64,000 bases of DNA from Glaciecola sp965660625 (GCA_965660625.1 CBFIAR010000013.1:1-64000), one strand, 5' to 3'; counted from the stretch's first letter, positions 44,044-53,619 are shown. Numbers and translations are program-made. The notes: a model not told the origin generated them from the letters alone.

Positions 44044-45252
44044 TTAAACCACATTACCCATCTCAAAGATAGGTAAGTACATGGCTACAATTAAACCACC
44101 GATAACCACGCCCAATACGGCCATGATCATTGGTTCGAGCAAGCTGGTTAAGCCGTCGACCATATCGTCTACTTCAGCTTCGTAGATGGTCGCAATTTTT
44201 TCAAGCATGCTGTCGACAGAACCTGACTCTTCACCAATTGCTATCATTTGCGTGACCATGGGTGGGAAGATGTTCGTTGCGCGCATCGCTACGTTCATCT
44301 GCAGGCCGCCTGCTACTTCTTTTTTAACAAATAAAATGGCATCGCGGAAGATGGCGTTGCCTGATGCGCCGGCTGCTGAATCGAGCGCTGCGATGAGTGG
44401 CACTCCTGCTGCAAAGGTTGTCGATAGGGTTCTGGTAAAGCGCGCCACAGCGGCTTTTTTCAATATATCGCCAATGACCGGAATTTTTAGAATTTTTTTA
44501 TCAACACTGTCACGCAAAGTAAGGGATTTTCCATGGGCCTTTTTAAACAATATCGCCGCAAAGAACAAAGCGATACCAATAAATGGCCCGTAATTCTGCA
44601 TCCCTTTAGACAAGCCAATAACGAACTGTGTGAACATGGGCAATTCCGCACCAAAACCAGCAAAAATTTCTTCAAACTGCGGAACAACAAAGACGAGGAG
44701 GATTGTCGTTACAATGAAAGCGACCACTAATACCGCGATGGGGTAAAACATGGCTTTCTTGATTTTCGATTTTAACGCTTCAGCCTTTTCTTTATAAAGG
44801 GCGATACGATCATAAATAGTTTCTAATGCGCCTGACTGTTCACCCGTTTCAACAAGGTCACAGTATAAGTCATCAAATTTTTCAGGGTGTTTGCGCAGGG
44901 CTGAAGAAAGTGGATTACCGGCTTTGACTTCGTTAGTGATTTCGCCTAACAAATCACGCATTGAGCTTTTTGAGTGGCCAGTGCCAATCATTTCTAAACT
45001 TTGAATTAAAGTAACGCCAGCGCCCAGCATTGTGGCTAGTTGACGCGATAGTACGGCAATATCTTGCGCAACAACTTTATCTTTTCTACTGAATAAGGGC
45101 TTTGCTAATTTTTTGACTTTAGTTGCAGAGACACCCTGACGTCGCAATAAGTTTTTGGCTTCTTGCAATGAACCCGCAGTGATTTCGCCTTTGCCTGCCC
45201 TGCCTGTTTTTGATGTGCCCGACCACGTATATGTTTCTGCTGTTTTCGCCAT
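44044..45252 (-). CDS. pilC: Type IV pilus inner membrane platform protein PilC
   Basis: 402 residues, the normal length. It carries the duplicated GspF/PilC domain (about 70-195 and 270-395), with LSRQLATMLGAGVTLIQSLE in the first and RFTRTLSTTFAAGVPLIAAL in the second. Three membrane segments are visible. It forms the base on which the extension ATPase PilB assembles pili. pilB, normally directly upstream, is missing: only 85 bp lie between pilC and pilA. The reading frame is intact. Confidence 0.95.
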   Translation of the reverse strand: MAKTAETYTWSGTSKTGRAGKGEITAGSLQEAKNLLRRQGVSATKVKKLAKPLFSRKDKVVAQDIAVLSRQLATMLGAGVTLIQSLEMIGTGHSKSSMRDLLGEITNEVKAGNPLSSALRKHPEKFDDLYCDLVETGEQSGALETIYDRIALYKEKAEALKSKIKKAMFYPIAVLVVAFIVTTILLVFVVPQFEEIFAGFGAELPMFTQFVIGLSKGMQNYGPFIGIALFFAAILFKKAHGKSLTLRDSVDKKILKIPVIGDILKKAAVARFTRTLSTTFAAGVPLIAALDSAAGASGNAIFRDAILFVKKEVAGGLQMNVAMRATNIFPPMVTQMIAIGEESGSVDSMLEKIATIYEAEVDDMVDGLTSLLEPMIMAVLGVVIGGLIVAMYLPIFEMGNVV

Positions 45253-45286
45253 GGTATTCTCTTTCTTTTTACTTAGTTTAGAGACT

Positions 45287-45313
45287 AAAAAGCCCAGACA
45301 AGCTGGGCTTTTT
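45287..45313 (-). terminator. Rho-independent terminator between pilA and pilC
   Basis: AGCCCAG (45291-45297) pairs with CTGGGCT (45303-45309) around a 5-nt loop, with A and T runs on both sides. On the minus strand it ends with five Ts, 25 bp after the pilA stop. It should limit pilC expression relative to the abundant pilin. Confidence 0.85.
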
Positions 45314-45337
45314 CAATGAACAATCAGTTAGCCGATC

Positions 45338-45754
45338 TTAGCAAAGAGTGGATGGCTTGCAAACTGCAGCCCAAGTTACTGAACCAGCAGCGTATGTTGG
45401 TGTTAATGTATACGTAGCGGCTGCACTATCTGCTGGGTCAACTACGCCTGATGCTGCAGATGCTGTCCCTACAATCACACCCAAAGTAGTTGTTAGTAAT
45501 GCTGTGTCTGCTGGGATACCCTGTTGTCCACCTGAACAAGCTAAGGTTGCAGAAGCGTTTAAACCGTTGTTAATTTGAGCGCATACTTCAACAGCTGATT
45601 TAGCTGCTGCAGTTGAATTAGTTACTTCGGTAAACTTGGCTTTGTTCGTGTAACCCTGATAAGCAGGAAGTGCAATTGCAGCAAGAATACCGATAATCGC
45701 AACAACGATCATTAGTTCGATTAGTGTAAAGCCTTTTTGAGCTGAATTTTTCAT
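45338..45754 (-). CDS. pilA: Type IV major pilin PilA
   Basis: 138 residues. A short leader MKNSAQKG is cut before FTLIELMIVVAIIGILAAIA, the classic class IVa pilin N-terminus with Glu5. The C-terminal disulfide loop ends in CKPSTLC, and a further Cys pair lies at about 53 and 69. The globular part is Ala/Thr/Ser-rich with few charges. It is processed by PilD and assembled with PilC. The GGAGAGATACC leader gives a good ribosome-binding site. The gene stands alone upstream of a strong terminator. Confidence 0.94.
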   Translation of the reverse strand: MKNSAQKGFTLIELMIVVAIIGILAAIALPAYQGYTNKAKFTEVTNSTAAAKSAVEVCAQINNGLNASATLACSGGQQGIPADTALLTTTLGVIVGTASAASGVVDPADSAAATYTLTPTYAAGSVTWAAVCKPSTLC

Positions 45755-45961
45755 GGTATCTCTCCGTGCGTGGTCAACGCGTTTTAAAGTATTTGATTTA
45801 AATTAAGTTAGAAGGGTAAGTGCGGTAGTGCTTGCCCCTTAACCTCGAGACCAAGTATAAGAGGAGAGTTACATTTGTGAAGTATGCAGTCGCATACCCA
45901 AGTGTTTGTTTCGACACATCCAATCATACCTACGGGCGAATTATGCTTATGCTGAGGTATG

Positions 45962-46819
45962 TTAACTAACACTAATAAGAGACAGATCTATGGCTGTTAC
46001 ATGTTTAGTTAATGCGCCTGAAGATATATAATCCACGCCTGTTGCGGCCAATTCTTGCAGTCTGTCAAAGGTAATGTTGCCAGACACTTCTAGCTTACAC
46101 TTACCTGCATTAATAACGACTGCTTCTTCGATCAGTTTTGTGCTGAAATTATCCAGCATAATAGTGTTGACGCCCGAATTTATGGCTTCATGTAGCTCTT
46201 GCAAACTCTCAACTTCTACTTCAATGGGCAGCTTTGGGTGCATTAACTTTGCTTTGGCGACGGCATTTTTAATGCCTCCGCAAGCTTCAATGTGGTTTTC
46301 TTTTATTAAAAACGCATCGTATAAACCCATTCTATGATTCATGCCTTGAGCGCATGCAACCGCATACTTTTGTGCTTGACGCAGTCCTGGTAGCGTTTTT
46401 CGGGTATCCAGAAGCTTAGTCTTAGTATTCTTTAAGTATTTGACATAGCTTGCTGTGGTCGTTGCTGTGCCGCTTAGGGTTTGCAAAAAGTTTAATGCCG
46501 AACGTTCAGCCGTTAATATTGCTCTTGCATTGCCTTGTATATATACAATAGTGTCGTTTGCATTAAGTACATCACCATCATTACGTTGCCAATCAAGTTG
46601 AACGTCTGGGTGAATTTGCGCAAAAACTTCATCCACCCATGCTTGGCCGCACAAAACACAGTGCTCACGAGTGATGATTTTCGCTGACATCGTTGCATCG
46701 GCGTCAATCAACATTGCGGTAATATCTTTTTCTATCGAGATGTGCCCACCGAGGTCTTCTAATAATGCGTCTTCAACTTGCTTTGGAATATTTAATTGAT
46801 ATTGATTAATCAGTGACAT
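45962..46819 (-). CDS. nadC: Nicotinate-nucleotide pyrophosphorylase (quinolinate phosphoribosyltransferase) NadC
   Basis: 285 residues. It converts quinolinate and PRPP to nicotinate mononucleotide, carbon dioxide and pyrophosphate in NAD synthesis. Signature sequences are NFLQTLSGTATTT, LLDTRKTLPGLR, RMGLYDAFLIKENH, VEVESLQEL and MLDNFS. All catalytic Arg/Lys/Glu positions appear present. It is transcribed away from ampE, and the usual gammaproteobacterial nadC-ampD-ampE neighbourhood is kept except for ampD. It is separate from pilA (207 bp). Confidence 0.96.
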   Translation of the reverse strand: MSLINQYQLNIPKQVEDALLEDLGGHISIEKDITAMLIDADATMSAKIITREHCVLCGQAWVDEVFAQIHPDVQLDWQRNDGDVLNANDTIVYIQGNARAILTAERSALNFLQTLSGTATTTASYVKYLKNTKTKLLDTRKTLPGLRQAQKYAVACAQGMNHRMGLYDAFLIKENHIEACGGIKNAVAKAKLMHPKLPIEVEVESLQELHEAINSGVNTIMLDNFSTKLIEEAVVINAGKCKLEVSGNITFDRLQELAATGVDYISSGALTKHVTAIDLSLISVS

Positions 46820-47010
46820 GGTAAGGGCGCTTATTTTCAGATTATATAAAAGAGTTTAAGGGGAGAAGTTTACTGTTTTATGTGCGTCATTGAAACTGAA
46901 ATTCAACGAGACTTGGGTTAAGCTAATAATACACGTTGTCAGTGAAATAGCTTTGCACTTTGCTTAGTCGCTCATATACTTTGCGCAGTCTCTTATATAA
47001 AGGAAGATTT

Positions 47011-47892
47011 ATGACTCTCATCTCACTATTAATTGTAATGGCCTTAGAGCGTGTCACATCAAAACCACCTGAGTGGCATATTCATGCACTGGTCGGTAAG
47101 TACCTAAAATTTTTACAAGGCCGCCAGTGGTTTAGCGATACTGCATCTATGCTTTCTTTATTGCTTATCATATTTTTACCAGCGTTACTGGTATGGGTTA
47201 TTGAGCAGATGGTTGACAACGGATTGCTTACTTTTGTGCTGCAACTTGCTGTGCTTTGGGTTTGTTTAGGTTGCCCAATTACCCGTAAAAATTATAAATT
47301 TTATTTGCAAGCTGCCGAGCGTAAGGACTTTGAAGCTTGTTTTTTGCACAGTGTTGCATTTGGTAATGACAGTGGTGAATTAGATAAAGTAGGTCAGCAG
47401 TTGGTATTTATTAATTACCGACAGTATGCTGCCGTGATCATTGCTTTCGTGCTGTTGGGTGTTCCCGGTGTCATCGTGTATTCGATTGCAAAAGAGCTAC
47501 AGTTGTTCACGCATAGACTGACGGCCAACGGCAACAACCCTGAAGCGGTTGAGGATGAAGTTATGGGAGAATGCGTAAACGAAAACGTTGAGCTGTTCAT
47601 TGATAAAATAATGCATGTGATTGATTGGGTACCTGTGCGCTTAACCACCTTTGGATTTATGGTGGTGGGACATTTTTCACGAGCACTCACCTATTGGGTA
47701 CCTGCCTTAGTAGATACAACATCCAGTGCAAAAACAATCTTAAGCAATGTTGCTGTTGCGGCTGAAGACGTCGAAGCTGATCAACAAAACTGTGTTGACG
47801 AACCGCGCATGTTGGTAAGGCTAGCAAAGCGTAATATATTATTTATGCTTGTTGTTGTCTCGGTGCTGACTATGGTCGGAGCAGTTGCCTAA
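47011..47892 (+). CDS. ampE: AmpE-family inner membrane protein
   Basis: The start at ATG 47011 has AAAGGAAG at 46999-47006; the in-frame codon at 46960 has no such site. This gives 293 residues. AmpE is a membrane protein tied to beta-lactamase signalling and peptidoglycan recycling, with an unclear biochemical role. Conserved features are LISLLIVMALERV at the start, WHIHALVGKYLKFL, a long periplasmic or cytoplasmic middle, and a final hydrophobic segment (LFMLVVVSVLTMVGAVA). The partner ampD, usually just upstream, is absent. Confidence 0.85.
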   Translation: MTLISLLIVMALERVTSKPPEWHIHALVGKYLKFLQGRQWFSDTASMLSLLLIIFLPALLVWVIEQMVDNGLLTFVLQLAVLWVCLGCPITRKNYKFYLQAAERKDFEACFLHSVAFGNDSGELDKVGQQLVFINYRQYAAVIIAFVLLGVPGVIVYSIAKELQLFTHRLTANGNNPEAVEDEVMGECVNENVELFIDKIMHVIDWVPVRLTTFGFMVVGHFSRALTYWVPALVDTTSSAKTILSNVAVAAEDVEADQQNCVDEPRMLVRLAKRNILFMLVVVSVLTMVGAVA

Positions 47893-48209
47893 CATCTTTC
47901 CTTAGCACATCGTAAACATTTCTTTTCAGAAGCGGCAGCCTCTATTATCTAAGGGTTGTCTCGCTTTTATTCAATACATATGGAGGCATATATCCTTTCA
48001 ATCCTCCTTCATCAACTGGTAATTTATGCTGCACTTAACTACTTTGATACAGACAGGGCTTGTCGGATGGATAAAAGTTGCTTACACTATCTTGGTTAAT
48101 TGGTATTACCATTCGCTGAAAATGGCGAGAAAATGACACAGTTTTGTTAACAAGTTGAGCACTTATAGTAACCCGTTCAACTTAGCAAAAGCACATATAA
48201 AGGTAGGGC
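47893..48209. other. Intergenic region carrying the pdhR promoter
   Basis: This 317-bp gap contains no gene. The PdhR box at 48099-48112 is its only clear feature. Upstream is AT-rich sequence without a convincing terminator for ampE. Confidence 0.5.
48099..48112. promoter_or_regulatory. PdhR operator upstream of pdhR
   Basis: The sequence ATTGGTATTACCAT matches the known E. coli PdhR box (ATTGGTATTACCAAT) at all but the last bases, with the palindromic core TGGT-ATT-ACCA. It lies about 98 bp before the pdhR start. I infer pyruvate-sensitive autorepression of the pdhR-aceE-aceF region. Confidence 0.85.
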
Positions 48210-49031
48210 ATGGCAGTGCACGCAAGTATTAAGCAGCAAAAATTGTCCGACGTTATCACAGAACGTCTTGAATCCATGGTTTTGGACGGGACACTTGTTG
48301 CTGGCGAAAAACTTTTACCTGAACGCTTGTTAGCTGAAAAATTTCAAGTTTCACGCCCTTCATTGCGTGAAGCGATTCAAAACTTACAAGCGAAAGGCTT
48401 GATTGAGCGTAAACAGGGTGGCGGTACTTTTATTACCCAAAACCTCAGTGCGAAAATGACCGATCCTTTACTGGCTCTAGTCGCGTCTAGACCGGAAACG
48501 CAATTCGACTTACTCGAATTTAGGCATGCACTGGAAGGGATGGCAGCATATTATGCAGCGCTGCGTGGCCAGCCGGAAGATTACCAAGCGTTAAATAATG
48601 CCTTAAATAGTCTGCCTAGTTTGCAGCACACAAATGTGAATGCAAAAAAAGCTAATCCAAACTTAGTGAATGGCGATACTCAGCAGGAAGCTGAAGCACT
48701 CGTGGAGTTCTACCTTACGATGGCAAAAGCAGCTCACAATATGGTGCTTTTGCATGTTATGCGCAGTATGCAAGGCATGCTGGTTGAAAATATTAAACGA
48801 AACTTAGAAATGCTGCGTGCTGGCGCTGATGTTGAAGTGCAAATACGTGAACAACGCCACGCCATTGTGCAGGCCATCAGTGCTCAAGACCCTGAAGCAG
48901 CCCGTAAAGCAAGCAATCAGCACTTGGGCTTTGTTGAAAGCACCTTATTAGACATAAACAAACGTGACGTGAAGTTACAGCGTGCAATGCGAAGAATTGA
49001 AGTAAAAGAAAATGGAAACACAGACTCTTGA
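48210..49031 (+). CDS. pdhR: Pyruvate dehydrogenase complex repressor PdhR
   Basis: 273 residues of the GntR/FadR family. The winged helix-turn-helix lies at about 10-75, with RLLAEKFQVSRPSLREAIQ and a KGLIERKQGGGTFI wing. The FCD ligand domain (about 90-245) has the metal and effector pocket His residues, such as FRHALEGM. PdhR represses aceEF-lpd in the absence of pyruvate. An insert around 130-155 (HTNVNAKKANPNLVNGDTQQ) is longer than in E. coli. It is the first gene of the cluster, with its own box upstream and a hairpin before aceE. Confidence 0.93.
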   Translation: MAVHASIKQQKLSDVITERLESMVLDGTLVAGEKLLPERLLAEKFQVSRPSLREAIQNLQAKGLIERKQGGGTFITQNLSAKMTDPLLALVASRPETQFDLLEFRHALEGMAAYYAALRGQPEDYQALNNALNSLPSLQHTNVNAKKANPNLVNGDTQQEAEALVEFYLTMAKAAHNMVLLHVMRSMQGMLVENIKRNLEMLRAGADVEVQIREQRHAIVQAISAQDPEAARKASNQHLGFVESTLLDINKRDVKLQRAMRRIEVKENGNTDS

Positions 49032-49072
49032 ACATGACTTACGCAAGAGTCGGTATGACCTTAAATAAACAC

Positions 49073-49097
49073 AACGAGGCTACAGTTAGCCTCGTTT
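49073..49097 (+). terminator. Hairpin between pdhR and aceE (terminator or attenuator)
   Basis: AACGAGGCTA (49073-49082) and TAGCCTCGTT (49087-49096) form a perfect 10-bp stem around a CAGT loop. Only a short T run follows, so it may be a weak terminator that sets the pdhR-to-aceE ratio, or an mRNA stabiliser. It lies 30 bp before the aceE start. Confidence 0.6.
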
Positions 49098-49126
49098 ATC
49101 GTTAAAATACAATATAGGAAAGCAGC

Positions 49127-51799
49127 ATGACCGATGTGATGCATCCAGACGTGGATCCAACAGAAACGCAAGAATGGTTAGACGCACTTGAAGCAGTTTT
49201 AGCAGAGGAGGGCGTTGATCGCGCTCACTTTTTGCTTGAGTCGTTAATTGAAAAAGCGCGACGCAGCGGGGCTCACTTGCCTTACGATTCAACGACTGCG
49301 TATATCAATACCATTCCTGCAGGCCAAGAGCCGCACATGCCTGGTGACCAAACTATTGAAGCTAAAATTCGTAACGCCATTCGCTGGAATGCAATGATGA
49401 TGGTGCTACGAGGTTCGAAAAAAGACCTAGATTTAGGTGGGCATATCTCAAGCTTTGCGTCATCTGCGATGCTTTATGATGTTGGCTTTAATAACTTCTT
49501 CCGTGCGCCCAATGATAAAGACGGTGGTGACTACTTGTTCGTACAAGGTCACGTATCTCCGGGTATTTATTCTCGTGCTTTTATTGAAGGTCGTTTGTCT
49601 GAAGGTCAATTAGACATGTTCAGACAAGAAGTGGGTGGCGAGGGCTTGTCTTCTTACCCGCATCCAAAGTTAATGCCCGATTTCTGGCAGTTCCCAACAG
49701 TGTCGATGGGCTTAGGTCCAATGCAGGCTATTTATTTAGCCCGCTTCTTAAAATACTTGACTAACCGTGGCTTGAAAGATTGTTCTGATCAGCGCGTTTG
49801 GTGCTTCATGGGTGACGGTGAAGTTGATGAACCTGAATCATTGGGTGCCATTGGTTTAGCCTCTCGTGAAGGATTAGATAATTTAACCTTCGTTATCAAT
49901 TGCAACTTGCAGCGTTTAGATGGTCCGGTTCGTGGTAATGGTAAAATTATCCAAGAACTTGAAGGGACATTCCGCGGCGCAGGTTGGGAAGTCATTAAAG
50001 TGATTTGGGGGCGCTACTGGGATTCGTTACTCGCCCGCGACACCTCAGGTAAATTACTTGATGTTATGAATGAAACCGTCGATGGCGAATACCAGAACTA
50101 CAAGGCCAAAGGTGGAGCATATACGCGCGAGAACTTCTTCGGCAAGTACCCTGAGTTGAAAGAAATGGTTGCTAACATGTCTGACGAAGATATTTGGCGC
50201 TTGAATCGTGGTGGACACGATCCAGTTAAAGTCTATGCCGCTTACAAACGCGCAACAGAAACTGTGGGACGTCCACAAGTTATTCTTGCTAAAACGGTGA
50301 AAGGTTATGGCATGGGGGCCGCTGGTGAAGGTAAAAACATTGCACACAACGTGAAAAAAATGGATCACGAAAGTGTCATGCATTACCGCGATCGTTTGAA
50401 TATTCCTTTATCCAACGAAGAAGTCGAAAAATTACCTTATTTCAAGTTTGATGAAGATAGCCCTGAAATGAAGTATTTACGTGAAAAACGTGAAGCTTTG
50501 CATGGTTATATGCCGGTGCGCTTGGCCAAGAGTACTCACGACTTGCCTGCTCCGCCATTAAAAGCATTTGATGCGATTACTAAAGGCTCCGGCGATCGCG
50601 AGATTTCCACAACGATGGCTTTTGTTCGCGTTCTCACTGTTCTGTTGAAAGACAAGCAGATGGGTAAAAACGTAGTGCCAATCATTCCTGACGAAGCACG
50701 CACCTTCGGTATGGAAGGCTTATTCCGTCAAGTGGGTATTTATTCAAACTCGGGTCAAAAATATATACCGCAAGATAAAGACCAAGTGGCTTACTATCGT
50801 GAAGATAAAGAAGGCCAAGTGTTACAGGAAGGTATTAACGAGTTAGGTGCAATGTCGTCATTTGTTGCCGCGGGTACATCCTACTCTACGAATGACTTAC
50901 CTATGTTGCCGGTCTACATATATTACTCTATGTTCGGTTTTCAACGTGTGGGTGATATGGCATGGGCTGCAGGCGATAGCCAATGTCGTGGTTTCCTAGT
51001 GGGCGGTACAGCAGGTAGAACAACGCTAAATGGCGAAGGTTTGCAGCATCAAGATGGTCATTCACATATACAGGCTGGCTTAATTCCAAACTGTATCAGC
51101 TACGATCCAACCTATGGGTATGAAGTTGCTGTGATCACCCAAGACGGTTGTCGCAGAATGTTAGAAGAACAAGAAAACGTGTTCTACTACATGACGGTTA
51201 TGAACGAAAACTATGTACAGCCTGAAATGCCGAAAGGCAGCGAGGAAGGCATCATCAAAGGTATCTATAAGTTAGATACCGTTGGCGCCAAGAAAGCGAA
51301 ACTTAAAGTAAAACTACTCGGTTCGGGCACTATATTAGTGCAAGTTCGCAAAGCGGCTGAGCTTCTTGCTGACAAGTACGATGTTGAATCAGAAGTTTAC
51401 AGTGTGACCTCTTTCAACGAATTGACTCGCGACGGCATTGATTGCGAGCGCTGGAACATGCGAAACATTGATAAGAAACCTCGCGTTCCTTACATAACGG
51501 AAGTACTGTCTGATGGAAACGATGGCCCAACGATAGTCGCTACCGATTACATTAAAGCTTATGGCGAACAAGCCAGAGCATTTGTTCCTGGCGCGTATCG
51601 GGTGTTAGGCACTGATGGTTTTGGTCGTTCAGATAGTCGCGACAATTTACGTAGTCACTTTGAAGTAGATGCCAATAACGTTGCGTATGCAGCGCTATAC
51701 GAACTTTACAAAGCGGGTGATGTTGATAAGAAACAACTGGCAACAGCGATTAAGGATTTGGGCATTGACCCAGATAAAATTAATCCGCTGTACGCTTAA
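49127..51799 (+). CDS. aceE: Pyruvate dehydrogenase E1 component AceE
   Basis: 890 residues, as in E. coli (887). This homodimeric thiamin diphosphate enzyme decarboxylates pyruvate and passes the acetyl group to lipoyl-AceF. The ThDP-binding motif starts GDGEVDEPES and ends in NLTFVINCNLQ (about 230-265). SMGLGPMQAIYLARF, TVKGYGMG and EGLQHQDGHSHIQ are other family blocks. It begins 95 bp after pdhR and is followed by aceF after 15 bp. Nothing abnormal is seen. Confidence 0.97.
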   Translation: MTDVMHPDVDPTETQEWLDALEAVLAEEGVDRAHFLLESLIEKARRSGAHLPYDSTTAYINTIPAGQEPHMPGDQTIEAKIRNAIRWNAMMMVLRGSKKDLDLGGHISSFASSAMLYDVGFNNFFRAPNDKDGGDYLFVQGHVSPGIYSRAFIEGRLSEGQLDMFRQEVGGEGLSSYPHPKLMPDFWQFPTVSMGLGPMQAIYLARFLKYLTNRGLKDCSDQRVWCFMGDGEVDEPESLGAIGLASREGLDNLTFVINCNLQRLDGPVRGNGKIIQELEGTFRGAGWEVIKVIWGRYWDSLLARDTSGKLLDVMNETVDGEYQNYKAKGGAYTRENFFGKYPELKEMVANMSDEDIWRLNRGGHDPVKVYAAYKRATETVGRPQVILAKTVKGYGMGAAGEGKNIAHNVKKMDHESVMHYRDRLNIPLSNEEVEKLPYFKFDEDSPEMKYLREKREALHGYMPVRLAKSTHDLPAPPLKAFDAITKGSGDREISTTMAFVRVLTVLLKDKQMGKNVVPIIPDEARTFGMEGLFRQVGIYSNSGQKYIPQDKDQVAYYREDKEGQVLQEGINELGAMSSFVAAGTSYSTNDLPMLPVYIYYSMFGFQRVGDMAWAAGDSQCRGFLVGGTAGRTTLNGEGLQHQDGHSHIQAGLIPNCISYDPTYGYEVAVITQDGCRRMLEEQENVFYYMTVMNENYVQPEMPKGSEEGIIKGIYKLDTVGAKKAKLKVKLLGSGTILVQVRKAAELLADKYDVESEVYSVTSFNELTRDGIDCERWNMRNIDKKPRVPYITEVLSDGNDGPTIVATDYIKAYGEQARAFVPGAYRVLGTDGFGRSDSRDNLRSHFEVDANNVAYAALYELYKAGDVDKKQLATAIKDLGIDPDKINPLYA

Positions 51800-51814
51800 T
51801 TAGGGAGAATGTAT

Positions 51815-53542
51815 ATGGCAAATTTAATAGACATTATTGTTCCTGATGTTGGCGAAGATGAAGTTGAAGTTATTGAAATCTTAGTTGCTGAAGGCGATTC
51901 GGTTGATGTAGAAGCATCAATTGTGACGGTAGAAAGTGATAAAGCGAGTATGGATATTCCATGCTCAGAAGCCGGCACGATAAAGTCACTCAAGGTGAAA
52001 GTGGGTGACAAAATTAAGCAAGGTGATGTGTTAGGTCAAATGGAGTCTGGTGCTGCTGAGTCAGATACGGTGGGATCACAAGTTGATGAAAGTAAACCTG
52101 CAGACACTAAATCTGATGACGTTACGCCAGAAACGCCTAAATCAGAAGCATCCAAACCTCTTAAGTCTACGTCAGGCGGGAGTAAAACAATTGAAGTGAC
52201 GGTGCCTGACATTGGTGATGCAAACGACGTAGAAATTATCGAAATGTTAGTGGCTGAGGGTGATACGGTTGCCGCAGAAGACGGCTTAATTACACTTGAA
52301 ACTGATAAGGCAACCATGGATGTGCCTGCGCCACAGGCAGGTAAAATTGTTAGTCTGGCGGTCAAGGTTGGTGACAAAGTATCGAAAGGCTCACTGGTAT
52401 TAATGTTAGAAGTTGAAGATGCTGAGGCAGCGTCAACTGAAGAGGATTCCGCGCAAAACACGGCAGATTCGAATGATGCTGCTAACAGTAAAGTTGATAA
52501 CACTGAGGCAGAGTCATCTTCAAAAGCACGTGATACAAGCAGTGCGCCAGCACAAAAGGTGCCACCAGTACCCCATCATCCGTCAGCGGGTGGCAAGGTA
52601 AGTACGGGTAAAGTACATGCATCGCCCTCTGTTCGTCGCCTAGCTCGCGAGTTCGGCGTTGATCTTACTCAGGTTGAAGGCTCTGGGCGCAAGAATCGCG
52701 TACAAAAAGAAGATGTGCAGTCGTTTGTTAAATACGAACTGTCACGTCCTAAGATGAATCCTGGCAGTTCAGCAGGCTCAGGTAGTACCGGTGGCGGTTT
52801 ACAAGTGTTGGCGCAACCTAAAGTCGATTTTGCCAAGTTTGGTGAAGTTGAAGAGGTGCCATTAACGCGTATTCAAAAACTGTCTGGTCCAAATCTTCAT
52901 CGCAACTGGGTAACCATTCCGCACGTAACGCAGTTTGACGAAGCCGATATTACCGAACTAGAAGAGTTCCGTAAGGAACAAAATGCAATAGCTGAAAAAC
53001 GTAAGCTAGGTGTGAAAATTACACCCCTAGTGTTTATGATGAAAGCCGTTGCTGATGCAATGAAAGCATACCCCGCATTTAACAGCAGTTTGTCTGAGTC
53101 TGGCGAAGCTTTAGTGATGAAGAAATATTTTCATATTGGCATTGCTGTCGACACTCCTGGAGGCTTAGTAGTTCCAGTTGTTCGTGATGTTGATAAAAAA
53201 GGCATCATGGAAATTTCTAAAGAATTAATGGAAATCAGCGTCAAGGCGAGAGACGGCAAATTAAAGTCGACAGATATGCAGGGCAGTTGCTTCACTATTT
53301 CTAGTTTAGGCGGGATTGGCGGTACGGCATTTACGCCAATCGTCAATGCACCGGACGTGGCTATTTTGGGTGTGTCTAAATCAGAGATAAAACCAAAGTG
53401 GAATGGTAAAGACTTTGAGCCTCGTTTAATGTTGCCGTTGTCGTTGTCATATGACCATCGCGTTATTGATGGTGCAATGGCTGCGCGCTTTGCGGTTCAC
53501 GTAAGTGGTGCATTGTCAGACTTAAGACGTATTCTGTTATAA
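51815..53542 (+). CDS. aceF: Dihydrolipoyl acetyltransferase (E2) AceF
   Basis: 575 residues from ATG 51815, which has GGGAGA at correct spacing; ATG 51809 is too close. There are two lipoyl domains (about 1-78 and 124-200) with modified lysines Lys43 (DKAS) and Lys165 (DKAT). An Ala/Ser/Thr/acidic linker follows, then the E1/E3-binding domain (SPSVRRLAREFGVDL to QKEDV) and the catalytic domain with SYDHRVIDG near the end. E. coli AceF has three lipoyl domains, so this copy has one fewer, as in many other bacteria. It is the core of the pyruvate dehydrogenase complex. Confidence 0.96.
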   Translation: MANLIDIIVPDVGEDEVEVIEILVAEGDSVDVEASIVTVESDKASMDIPCSEAGTIKSLKVKVGDKIKQGDVLGQMESGAAESDTVGSQVDESKPADTKSDDVTPETPKSEASKPLKSTSGGSKTIEVTVPDIGDANDVEIIEMLVAEGDTVAAEDGLITLETDKATMDVPAPQAGKIVSLAVKVGDKVSKGSLVLMLEVEDAEAASTEEDSAQNTADSNDAANSKVDNTEAESSSKARDTSSAPAQKVPPVPHHPSAGGKVSTGKVHASPSVRRLAREFGVDLTQVEGSGRKNRVQKEDVQSFVKYELSRPKMNPGSSAGSGSTGGGLQVLAQPKVDFAKFGEVEEVPLTRIQKLSGPNLHRNWVTIPHVTQFDEADITELEEFRKEQNAIAEKRKLGVKITPLVFMMKAVADAMKAYPAFNSSLSESGEALVMKKYFHIGIAVDTPGGLVVPVVRDVDKKGIMEISKELMEISVKARDGKLKSTDMQGSCFTISSLGGIGGTAFTPIVNAPDVAILGVSKSEIKPKWNGKDFEPRLMLPLSLSYDHRVIDGAMAARFAVHVSGALSDLRRILL

Positions 53543-53592
53543 AGCATTTTCTGAGAGCCGTTTGCTCTTAAAACAAAAAATTTTGCAGGTTG

Positions 53593-53619
53593 ACGCGCGA
53601 ATCGGTAAAATCCGCGCGT
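53593..53619. promoter_or_regulatory. GC-rich inverted repeat in the aceF-lpdA gap
   Basis: ACGCGCG (53593-53599) is inverted as CGCGCGT (53613-53619), 34 bp before lpdA. It may be an operator or a leader hairpin for lpdA. The protein, if any, is unknown. Confidence 0.35.

Noticed and set aside
45755..45961. Sigma54 promoter before pilA
   Set aside because: I looked for a GG-N10-GC pattern of the -24/-12 type on the minus strand and found none with correct spacing.
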